Source: Burkholderiales bacterium
GTDB taxonomy: Bacteria; Pseudomonadota; Gammaproteobacteria; Burkholderiales; Burkholderiaceae_C
DNA length: 18,867 nucleotides
Assembly: GCA_011391855.1 (NCBI GenBank)
Contig: JAABPT010000343.1
Span: forward strand, 1-18,867
Direction: 5' to 3'
The translations under genes and the position numbers were made by a program. Position 1 is the first letter of the stretch. Every line of letters starts with the position of its first letter. The notes under the pieces are model-generated. The model was not told where the DNA came from. It did no database searches and saw only the letters and a program-made list of their open reading frames with translations. Below, piece by piece: positions 1 through 5,763 of this stretch.

Positions 1-172
1 GGCTGCGCCAGGCGAGAGCTTCATCGCCAATTGGCTGCAGCGGCTGCTCTTCTATGAGGCGCCGACCTGGGTATTCGCCGTGGCCTACACGGTCTTCGGT
101 CTGCTGGTGGTGGCCGCGTGGTGGTTCTATCCGCCCCGGCGCGGCAGGCGTGGCCGTGGAGGCGCTGTCTGA
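1..172 (+). CDS. C-terminal end of a membrane protein (partial)
   Basis: The window opens inside a gene. Reading from base 2, 56 codons run to a TGA at 170-172. The fragment has an amphipathic stretch (FIANWLQRLLFYEAP), then one hydrophobic segment of about 20 residues (WVFAVAYTVFGLLVVAAWWF), then a short basic tail rich in Arg and Gly. This is the pattern of a last transmembrane helix with a positively charged cytoplasmic end. Too little is present to assign a family. It converges on the NrfJ/OB-fold-like gene with 16 bases between the two stop codons. Reading frame and composition support a real gene, but the function is unknown. Confidence 0.6.
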   Translation, partial: AAPGESFIANWLQRLLFYEAPTWVFAVAYTVFGLLVVAAWWFYPPRRGRRGRGGAV

Positions 173-188
173 GGGCGGCTTCGCAGTG

Positions 189-878
189 CTATTTCTTCAG
201 CGACGCATCCTCGATCAGCACCGCGTAGTCGTAGCCCGGGCCGACTTTCACGTCGGTGCGCACCATGCCCTTGACGAGCACCACGTCGCCAACGGCGGCC
301 ACGTCCTTGGAAGTGACCAGGATGTCGTTCGTGCCCGTGCCGGCCGAACCTGAGCCGTCCTGCACGTGGAACCAGTTCTTGCCCATGATGCCGAGGTTGG
401 CCTTCACCACCTGGGCGCGCAGGCTGACGCTTTTGTCCTTGAGCGTGGACTTGCCGCCCACCACCTCGGCCACGGTGCGGGCGTCACTGCCGGTGGCCTT
501 CGCGACCTTCACCGCCTGCGGCGTGGCCGCCGTCGGCGCGCCAACCATCGGACCACCCATGGCACCGTGCGGGTTGGCCTGGGCTGCCGCGACCGGTGCG
601 TTCGGGTCGGCCAGCGTGCCGAAGACGATCTTGTCGAAGGTCTTCTTGAGCGACTTGCTCTCGAAGTTCTGCATCACGGCCGGGTTGGCGATGCTGACCT
701 GCGCGCCCTTCTTGACGGGCGCCGCGGCGACCGCGGCCCAGGTCTCGCCCTCGCTGGTTTTCAGGCGCAGGTAGGTATACGGCGGGGCTTCGCGCACTTC
801 CAGCACTTCGCCCTTGAGCGCAGCGGCGAAACCGGTGGAACCGAACAGAAGCAGGGCCAGAGCCAGCAGGATTTTCAT
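189..878 (-). CDS. Secreted NrfJ-like / OB-fold protein
   Basis: The 229-residue product starts with a clear signal peptide (MKILLALALLLFGSTGFAAA), so it should be exported to the periplasm. Residues ~23-90 resemble the small NrfJ-type domain: a GEVLEV..PYTYLRLKT strand pair, a WAAV segment, and the NFESKSLKKTFDKIVFG block. Residues ~91-130 are a low-complexity Ala/Pro/Gly linker. Residues ~130-227 look like a second OB-fold (DKSVSLRAQVVKAN, WFHVQDGSG, GDVVLVKGMV). Relatives are annotated as NrfJ or as nucleotide-binding/DNA-binding proteins, but their ligand is not established. The gene is divergent from the TlpA-like gene across a G-rich gap. No convincing Shine-Dalgarno sequence precedes the ATG. 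The family call is by pattern only and the exact function is unknown. Confidence 0.8.
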   Translation of the reverse strand: MKILLALALLLFGSTGFAAALKGEVLEVREAPPYTYLRLKTSEGETWAAVAAAPVKKGAQVSIANPAVMQNFESKSLKKTFDKIVFGTLADPNAPVAAAQANPHGAMGGPMVGAPTAATPQAVKVAKATGSDARTVAEVVGGKSTLKDKSVSLRAQVVKANLGIMGKNWFHVQDGSGSAGTGTNDILVTSKDVAAVGDVVLVKGMVRTDVKVGPGYDYAVLIEDASLKK

Positions 879-893
879 GGTGAGACCATTCTA

Positions 894-938
894 GGGGCGG
901 GGCCTGGGGTGGGGCTCGGGGCGGGCGAGGTGGGCGGG
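894..938 (+). promoter_or_regulatory. G-run cluster (potential G-quadruplex) in divergent gap
   Basis: The + strand carries consecutive runs GGGG at 894-897, 899-902, 906-909, 911-914 and 918-921, then GGG at 923-925, 932-934 and 936-938. The loops between the first six runs are 1-3 bases. This satisfies the usual G-quadruplex pattern several times over. It sits between the starts of the divergent NrfJ/OB-fold-like and TlpA-like genes, so it lies in the 5' leader or promoter of one or both. Whether it folds or regulates anything is inference. Confidence 0.55.
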
Positions 939-945
939 ACGCGCC

Positions 946-951
946 GAAGGA
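946..951 (+). promoter_or_regulatory. Ribosome binding site of the TlpA-like gene
   Basis: GAAGGA lies 13 bases before the ATG at 965. The spacing is long, but this is the only purine-rich Shine-Dalgarno-like sequence near the start, and it supports that start codon. Confidence 0.5.
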
Positions 952-964
952 TTAACCTGCGCCC

Positions 965-1822
965 ATGCTTTCGCTTTCCATCGGCCCCGTGGCCTTGCCC
1001 GTGGCACCGCTGCTGTTGCTGGCCGCGGTGTGGGTTGCGTCCTGGCTGGCAGCCCGCCTGGCGGCCCGGGCGGGTCACTCGGAATGGGGCCCGGCGGCCG
1101 GCAACGCCATCTTCACCGCCACCTTGCTGGGCCTGCTGGCGGCGCGGCTCGCGCACCTGGCGCTGAATGCCGAACCCTACCTGGCCTGGCCAGGGTCGGC
1201 GCTGGACCTGCGCGACGGTGGCTGGCATGCGCCCAGCGGCACGGTGGTGGGTGTCGCCTGGCTGGCCTGGCGTGGCCGGCAAGTGCCGGCGCTGCGCCGC
1301 CCGCTGGCAGGCGCGGCGGCGGTGGGCGCCGCGCTGTGGTTTGCCGCGACCGTGGTCAGCGGGCTGGGCCAGGCGCGCGAGATGCCCGCCGTGGCGCTGG
1401 CCGAGCTCGACGGCGGCCGCTTGCTGGACCTGCCGGCGGCGGCGCGCGGCCGACCGGTGGTCGTCAATCTCTGGGCCAGCTGGTGCGGGCCGTGCCGCCA
1501 GGAGATGCCGTTGCTGGCCGCGGCACAGCAGCGCGAAGCCGGGATCGACCCTGCACAGTCGCGCGCACCGGGGATCGGTTTCCTCTTCGTCAACCAGGGC
1601 GAATCCGCCCACACCGTGAACGCCTACCTGGCCCGCGAAGGCCTGGCGCTGCGCGAGGTGCTGCTGGACCCGGGCTCGAAACTCGGGCCGGCCATCGGCT
1701 CGCGTGGCTTGCCCACGACCTTGTTCTACGACGCCCGCGGCCAGCAGGTGGAGGCGCATTTCGGCGTGCTCAACGCCGCCGCGCTGGAAACCCGGCTGCG
1801 TGCGCTGCGCAACGCGCGATGA
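965..1822 (+). CDS. TlpA-family thiol:disulfide oxidoreductase with Lgt-like N-terminal membrane domain
   Basis: The 285-residue protein has two parts. Residues ~1-145 are hydrophobic, with several membrane helices. The stretch ARLAHLALNAEPYLAWP followed by DLRDGGWHAPSG resembles the conserved core of prolipoprotein diacylglyceryl transferase (Lgt, typically GRLGYVLFY..GGMSFHGG). The catalytic His/Gly pattern and the later Arg/Asn signature of Lgt are missing, so diacylglyceryl transfer is unlikely. Residues ~145-285 are a TlpA/ResA-type thioredoxin domain with the active site WCGPC (Cys174 and Cys177), a strand VVVNLWAS before it, and the cis-Pro region RGLPTTLF. The thioredoxin part should face the periplasm and act in thiol-disulfide exchange, as in cytochrome c maturation or thiol repair. 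The stop overlaps a downstream ATG (ATGA at 1819-1822). Confidence 0.9.
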   Translation: MLSLSIGPVALPVAPLLLLAAVWVASWLAARLAARAGHSEWGPAAGNAIFTATLLGLLAARLAHLALNAEPYLAWPGSALDLRDGGWHAPSGTVVGVAWLAWRGRQVPALRRPLAGAAAVGAALWFAATVVSGLGQAREMPAVALAELDGGRLLDLPAAARGRPVVVNLWASWCGPCRQEMPLLAAAQQREAGIDPAQSRAPGIGFLFVNQGESAHTVNAYLAREGLALREVLLDPGSKLGPAIGSRGLPTTLFYDARGQQVEAHFGVLNAAALETRLRALRNAR

Positions 1823-1845
1823 TGTCGAAGCCGCCGGTGCTGGCC

Positions 1846-1851
1846 GAAGGA
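1846..1851 (+). promoter_or_regulatory. Ribosome binding site of the 55-residue gene
   Basis: GAAGGA lies five bases before the ATG at 1857. This is near-ideal spacing and is the main evidence that the small reading frame is translated. Confidence 0.6.
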
Positions 1852-1856
1852 CTTGC

Positions 1857-2024
1857 ATGAACGCCGCGCCCGACAGCCCACCGCTGATCGACGATGAACT
1901 GGACTTGCTCGCCAGCCTGGTGCCGCTGGCCGGCCAGGCTTTCCAGCCGCATGTCGGGGCGGCAGGTGCGCACTTCACGCGCCCGATGCACGTGCGCCTG
2001 CTGCGCCGGCGGGGCCTGGTTTGA
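1857..2024 (+). CDS. Small protein of unknown function (55 aa)
   Basis: An ATG with a good upstream GAAGGA opens a 55-codon frame filling the space between the TlpA-like gene and the MFS transporter. The product has an acidic, hydrophobic-patterned segment (IDDELDLLASLVPLAG) that should form an amphipathic helix, a His-containing middle, and a basic end (RLLRRRGLV). No signal peptide or membrane segment is evident. The TGA overlaps the TTG start of the transporter by four bases (TTGA at 2021-2024), so translation is probably coupled to it. I do not recognise a family. It could be a small accessory protein of the transporter or simply a translated leader for it. Confidence 0.55.
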   Translation: MNAAPDSPPLIDDELDLLASLVPLAGQAFQPHVGAAGAHFTRPMHVRLLRRRGLV

Positions 2025-3205
2025 ACGCCGACACGCCCGAGCAGGAGCCACGCTATGGCTGGGTCGTGGTGTGGGCGGTCTTCGCCGCGCTGGCGGTGAT
2101 CTTCGGCGTTTCGTATTCCTTCGCCGCCTTCTTCGAGTCCTTTGCGGCGGAATTCCAGGCCAGCCGGGCCGAGGTCTCGCTGGTGTTCGGCCTGTCCGGG
2201 TTGATCTATTTCGTGCTCGGCGCCTTCGGCGGCATGCTCTCCGACCGCTTCGGGCCGCGGCTCGTCACCAGTGCCGGCATGTTGTGCATCGCCGCGGCGC
2301 TGCTGGCGGGCAGTGCGGCGACGTCGATGGTGCAGCTGGTGGCCGCCTACGGCCTGGGGCTGGGGGTGGGCATCGCGCTCGTCTACACGCCCGCCATTGG
2401 CTGCGTGCAGCCCTGGTTCACGCGCCGGCGCGGCCTGGCTGCGGGGCTGGCCAGTGCCGGCATCGGCGCCGGCACGCTGGCGGTGCCACTGCTGGCCACG
2501 GCGGCCATCGCACAGTGGCAGTGGCGCGGCGCCATGGTGGCGATGGCCGCGGGCGTGGCCGTGCTCGGGCTGGCGGCCACGCTGCTGCTGCGGCGTGCGC
2601 CGGCCGCCGCACGCCGGGCCGACGGCACCGTGCCCGGCACGCCGCTGGGCCAGGCGCTGCGCAGCCGCTCGTTCCTGTGGCTGTATGCGATGTGCGTGCT
2701 GGCGGCTCCGGCCATGTTCATTCCCTTCGCGCACCTGTCGGCGGCGGCGCGCGACCTGGGCGTGGCCGACGCGCAGGCGGTGGGCCTGGTGGGTCTCATC
2801 GGCATCGGCAGCCTGACCGGGCGCTTCGCCATCGGCGCGCTGGCCGACCGCGTCGGGCGGCCCATGACGCTGGTGCTGGTGCAGGCGTCGCTGGGCCTGT
2901 CCATGGGGCTGTGGCTGGCGGCCGGCGGCTACCCGGCACTGGCGGTCTTCGCGCTGTGGATGGGCCTGAGCTACGGCGGCATCGTCTCGCTGATGCCGGC
3001 GCTGTGCATGGACTTGTTCGGCGCGCGTGCGGTGTCGTCGATCATCGGCGCGCTGTATACCGGCGCTGCGCTGGGCAACCTGGGCGGACCCTGGCTGGCC
3101 GGGCGCGTGTTCGACGCCAGCGGCAGTTATGCCGCCGTCATCGTGGGTTGCGCTGTGCTGTCGGTGGCGTCGACCTTTGCGGCCTGGCGCGCGGTGCGGT
3201 TGTAA
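2021..3205 (+). CDS. MFS transporter, OFA/monocarboxylate-transporter-like
   Basis: The 394-residue protein has about 12 hydrophobic segments, the standard MFS size. MFS motif A is visible between helices 2 and 3 (GGMLSDRFGPR, residues 70-80), with a weaker repeat in the second half (ADRVGRPM). The loop before helix 5 reads PWFTRRRGLAAGLASAG, which is typical of the oxalate/formate antiporter (OFA) and monocarboxylate transporter branch. It should sit in the inner membrane and move a small organic anion, but the substrate cannot be read from the sequence. The start is a TTG inside the stop of the small upstream gene. No better in-frame start exists before the first helix, so translational coupling is likely. 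It is the last gene of its short plus-strand group. Confidence 0.88.
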   Translation: MNADTPEQEPRYGWVVVWAVFAALAVIFGVSYSFAAFFESFAAEFQASRAEVSLVFGLSGLIYFVLGAFGGMLSDRFGPRLVTSAGMLCIAAALLAGSAATSMVQLVAAYGLGLGVGIALVYTPAIGCVQPWFTRRRGLAAGLASAGIGAGTLAVPLLATAAIAQWQWRGAMVAMAAGVAVLGLAATLLLRRAPAAARRADGTVPGTPLGQALRSRSFLWLYAMCVLAAPAMFIPFAHLSAAARDLGVADAQAVGLVGLIGIGSLTGRFAIGALADRVGRPMTLVLVQASLGLSMGLWLAAGGYPALAVFALWMGLSYGGIVSLMPALCMDLFGARAVSSIIGALYTGAALGNLGGPWLAGRVFDASGSYAAVIVGCAVLSVASTFAAWRAVRL

Positions 3206-3281
3206 GTCCGTGCACCCGGCTCGCGACCGGCGTCGATCGCCTGGGCCCGCGCTTCGTCTGAACTGCTGCGCCGGCGCGCCG

Positions 3282-4214
3282 CTAGGCCGTTGCGGGCAGG
3301 GCGCCGCCGGCGTGCACCGACAGGATGTCGAAGACGGCGCGGTTGCAGGGCGTGGCCACGCCCAGCCGCTGGCCGCGCGCGACCACGTCGCCGCTCAGCC
3401 AGGGTACTTCGAGGCGGCTGCCGCGCTGCAGGTCGTGGTGCATCGACGACGTCATCGTGGCCGGCAACTGGTCGCAGAAGGCCAGCCGGTCGATCGCGAA
3501 TTCGGCTGGCAGGTCCACGCCCTCGGCGCGCGCCACGTGCACGACCTCGGCCATCAGGTCGCGCAGGAAGGCGCGCGACTGCGGGTGGCTGCGAATGGCG
3601 CCGATGGGCGCCCGCGCCGTGGCCGTGGTGCCCGACAGGCCGACCAGGAAGACGAACTTCTCCCACAACGTGCGGCGGATGTGCGGGCTGAGTTCATGGT
3701 CGATGCCGGCGGCGGCGCAGGCGTCGGCAAAGCGCCGCAGGCGTTCGCTGGGCGGCCTGTCGACTTCGCCGAAGACCAGCTTCTGCATCGCGCCTGTGTG
3801 CCGGATCAGGCCCGGCTCGGCGATGGTGGCGGCGATATACCCCACGCCGCCGGCCACCGCGCGCGCGCCGAGCAGGCGCTTCAGGATGTCGTCCTTGACG
3901 ACGCCGTTCTGGAACGAGATCACGGCCGTGTCTTCGCCTACCAGCGGCCGGATGGCGGCGGCCGCGGCCTCTGTGTCCCAAAGTTTGACGCCGAAGATCA
4001 CGAGGTCGGTGCTGACTATGCTGGCCGGGTCGTCGGTGACCTGCACGTCGCGCAGGTGCAGGTCGCCGCGCGGACTTTCCACGCGCAGGCCGTGTTCGCG
4101 AATCGCGGCCAGCTGCCGGCCGCGGGCGACGAAGTGCACGTCCTGCCCGGCCTGTGCCAGCCGGGCGCCGAAATAGCCGCCCACACCGCCCGTGCCCATG
4201 ACCGTGATGCGCAT
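3282..4214 (-). CDS. Ketopantoate reductase family protein (2-dehydropantoate 2-reductase)
   Basis: The 310-residue enzyme begins with a Rossmann nucleotide-binding loop (MGTGGVGGYFG, residues 6-16). It keeps the family's key residues: Asn103 in SFQNG, Lys186 in LWEKFVFL, and the C-terminal SSMHHDLQRGSRLEV block with Glu269. Length and order match ApbA/PanE proteins, which reduce 2-dehydropantoate to pantoate with NADPH in pantothenate and CoA synthesis. Many paralogues in this family act on other 2-keto acids, so I give no symbol. The ATG at 4214 has a GAAGGCGG-like ribosome site upstream. The gene follows the HNH endonuclease on the same strand with an 11-base gap, so the two are probably cotranscribed. 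It converges on the MFS gene. Confidence 0.9.
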   Translation of the reverse strand: MRITVMGTGGVGGYFGARLAQAGQDVHFVARGRQLAAIREHGLRVESPRGDLHLRDVQVTDDPASIVSTDLVIFGVKLWDTEAAAAAIRPLVGEDTAVISFQNGVVKDDILKRLLGARAVAGGVGYIAATIAEPGLIRHTGAMQKLVFGEVDRPPSERLRRFADACAAAGIDHELSPHIRRTLWEKFVFLVGLSGTTATARAPIGAIRSHPQSRAFLRDLMAEVVHVARAEGVDLPAEFAIDRLAFCDQLPATMTSSMHHDLQRGSRLEVPWLSGDVVARGQRLGVATPCNRAVFDILSVHAGGALPATA

Positions 4215-4225
4215 CGCGGCCGCCT

Positions 4226-4789
4226 TCAACCGTGCAGCCTGGAGGAGCGCGGCACGGAAGCAAGCAGGAAGTCCATCTGGTCGGCCACGATGCGGCGGCC
4301 GCGCAGGATCATGTCTTCGTGCAGGCTGGGCACGTAGGGCAGGTACAGGAGCGTCATACGCGCTTCCTCGGGCAGGCGGTTGCCCTTGCGGCCGTTGCAG
4401 GCGCGGCAGGCGGTGATGCAGTTCATCCAGCTGTCGAACCCACCGCGCGACACCGGCATGATGTGCTCGCGCGTGAGGTCGTCGAAGTGGAAGCGGTCGC
4501 CGCAGTAGGCACAGACGCCGCGGTCGCGCACGAACAACTTGTGGTTCGAAAGCGCCGGCTGCTGGCGCCAGGCGCGGCTGGGCATGGCGCCGCGCACGGC
4601 CACGATGGGGTGCAGTTCGATGCGCGACTGCTGCCCCGTGGCGCGCTGAAAGCCGCCGCGCATGACGTGGAAGGCCTGGCCCAGCGTCCACGCCACGGCG
4701 TCGCTGGCATACAGAACGGCCGCCTCGCGTGAGGTGATCCACGCCTGCGGGCGGCCCGAGATATCGAGCTGGAGCACGTCCATGGGCAT
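4226..4789 (-). CDS. HNH endonuclease
   Basis: The 187-residue protein carries a complete HNH fold between residues ~85 and 138: the first zinc pair CAYC (Cys93, Cys96), the catalytic REHIMPVSRGG block (Glu108, His109), Asn123 in WMN, and a second pair CRAC (Cys128, Cys131) followed by Asn132 and Lys135. This is the McrA-type HNH arrangement of metal-dependent nucleases. Residues 1-80 hold a conserved-looking N-terminal region (LQLDISGRPQAWIT) found in stand-alone bacterial HNH proteins, whose biological role is generally unknown. No methylase or restriction partner is nearby, so a classical restriction system is not supported. The start may be Met1 (4789) or Met3 (4783). Neither has a clear Shine-Dalgarno sequence. 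Confidence 0.88.
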   Translation of the reverse strand: MPMDVLQLDISGRPQAWITSREAAVLYASDAVAWTLGQAFHVMRGGFQRATGQQSRIELHPIVAVRGAMPSRAWRQQPALSNHKLFVRDRGVCAYCGDRFHFDDLTREHIMPVSRGGFDSWMNCITACRACNGRKGNRLPEEARMTLLYLPYVPSLHEDMILRGRRIVADQMDFLLASVPRSSRLHG

Positions 4790-4844
4790 AGCGTAATCGA
4801 TCGCCGTGAAAGGCGGCCTGAGGCAGAGAAGTCCGAATGAAGCT

Positions 4845-4858
4845 GCGGGTTAACCCGC
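4845..4858. promoter_or_regulatory. Perfect 14-bp palindrome in HNH/TetR divergent region
   Basis: GCGGGTTAACCCGC is a perfect inverted repeat with no spacer, 56 bases upstream of the HNH start and about 110 bases upstream of the TetR start. Its sequence differs from the other palindrome in this gap, so if it is an operator it binds a different protein. It may also simply be a short hairpin. Confidence 0.4.
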
Positions 4859-4950
4859 GAATCTCGGCGCAGGCCGGGGTATCTAGGACGGTGACCCTAG
4901 AAAAAGTCACGGCATGGATGGTGTTCACACGTTCGAAGTCTGCAAAATAG

Positions 4951-4964
4951 TACGAACGTTCGTA
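4951..4964. promoter_or_regulatory. Probable TetR operator (perfect 14-bp palindrome)
   Basis: TACGAACGTTCGTA is an exact palindrome ending five bases before the GTG of the TetR-family gene. Size, symmetry and position fit a TetR-dimer site that represses its own promoter. A partial match, ACGTTCG, occurs at 4929-4935. Because the adjacent gene heads a beta-oxidation operon, this is likely the fatty-acid-responsive control point. No second full copy is visible before the acyl-CoA dehydrogenase gene, so the operon may be read through from the TetR promoter. Confidence 0.7.
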
Positions 4965-4969
4965 TTTAA

Positions 4970-5710
4970 GTGAGTTCCTTGACCTTGCCCACCGAACCCG
5001 CACCCGAGGCCGTCGTTGCACCAAGGCCGCTGCCCAGGCCTTTGCCCAAGGCCCTGCACAAGGGCCAGCAGACGCGTTCCGTGATCCTGGAAGCCGCCCT
5101 CGGCCTGGCCTCGCACATGGGACTGGAAGGCTTGTCCATCGGGGCGCTGGCCGACGTCACGCAGATGAGCAAGTCGGGCGTCTTCGCCCACTTCGGTTCG
5201 CGCGAGGAATTGCAGATCTCCGTCATTCGTGAATACCACGCCCGCTTTGAGGAAGAGGTGTTCTTTCCCGCCATCAAGGAAGCGCGCGGCGCGCCGCGGC
5301 TGCGCGCGCTGTTCGAGCGCTGGCTGCGCCGCGTGTCGGTGGAGGTGGACTCGGGCTGCATCTACATCAGCGGCGCGGTGGAATTCGACGACCGGCCCGG
5401 GCCGGTGCGCGACGCGCTGGCCTCCATGGTGCTGGCCTGGCATGCGGCGCTGGCCCGCGCCATCCGCCTGGCCGTCCAGGCCGGCCACCTGCGCGCCGAC
5501 ACCGACCCCGACCAGATGCTGTTCGAACTGCACGGCCTCATCCTGGCGCTGCACCACGATGCGCGCTTCCTGCGCACGCCCGGCGCGCTGGACCGCGCCC
5601 GCGCCGGTTTCGAACACGTGCTCTCCCACTACCGCATGGCGGCCGATGCCGGCGCGGCCACGGCTGCGCCTGCACCGCCCGCCGCACGCGGGCGCGCCGC
5701 GCGCCGCTGA
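4970..5710 (+). CDS. TetR/AcrR-family transcriptional regulator of the beta-oxidation operon
   Basis: The 246-residue protein has a TetR DNA-binding domain at residues ~34-80 (TRSVILEAALGLASHMGLEG, then SIGALADVTQMSKSGVFAHF with the typical turn and F-x-H-F end). The helical ligand-binding domain follows. A ~33-residue Pro-rich tail precedes the helix-turn-helix, and an Ala/Pro/Arg-rich tail ends the protein. It lies 53 bases upstream of a fatty-acid degradation operon, so an acyl-CoA-responsive repressor is the natural inference. FadP, described from comparative genomics as the TetR-type fatty-acid regulator of betaproteobacteria, is a candidate identity. The GTG at 4970 has no Shine-Dalgarno sequence and abuts the operator. 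The mRNA may be leaderless, or a downstream TTG (4979) or a later codon may be the true start. Confidence 0.88.
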   Translation: MSSLTLPTEPAPEAVVAPRPLPRPLPKALHKGQQTRSVILEAALGLASHMGLEGLSIGALADVTQMSKSGVFAHFGSREELQISVIREYHARFEEEVFFPAIKEARGAPRLRALFERWLRRVSVEVDSGCIYISGAVEFDDRPGPVRDALASMVLAWHAALARAIRLAVQAGHLRADTDPDQMLFELHGLILALHHDARFLRTPGALDRARAGFEHVLSHYRMAADAGAATAAPAPPAARGRAARR

Positions 5711-5751
5711 ACCGCTCTCTCCGCTTTCATCACCCCATCTTCAGTCTGACC

Positions 5752-5757
5752 AGGAGG
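5752..5757 (+). promoter_or_regulatory. Strong ribosome binding site of the acyl-CoA dehydrogenase
   Basis: AGGAGG lies six bases before the ATG at 5764. It is the strongest Shine-Dalgarno sequence in the window and fixes the start of the first enzyme gene of the operon. Confidence 0.75.
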
Positions 5758-5763
5758 TCCACC

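Noticed and set aside
1819..1860. A 13-codon frame between the TlpA-like gene and the 55-residue gene as a gene of its own.
   Set aside because: It is too short to support as a protein, so it is reported only as part of the overlap chain.
875..2734. A 619-codon minus-strand frame opposite the TlpA-like and MFS genes.
   Set aside because: The translation is Gln/Arg/Ala/His-rich shadow sequence, and it crosses several real genes on the other strand.
3206..3281. A bidirectional terminator between the convergent MFS and ketopantoate reductase genes.
   Set aside because: Only short GC palindromes (such as GCGCCGGCGC) are present, without a stable longer stem or T-tract.
4226..4789. The HNH endonuclease as part of a restriction-modification or anti-phage system.
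   Set aside because: No methylase, helicase, toxin or other defence partner is nearby. The neighbours are a metabolic reductase and a TetR regulator.
4891..4910. GTGAC and GTCAC half-sites separated by ten bases in the HNH/TetR gap, as an operator.
   Set aside because: Only five bases pair per arm and the flanks do not extend the symmetry, so chance is a sufficient explanation.
3282..5024. A 580-codon frame extending the ketopantoate reductase upstream through the HNH gene.
   Set aside because: The Rossmann loop needs to be at the N-terminus, there is a good start at 4214, and the upstream part is an out-of-frame reading of the HNH gene.
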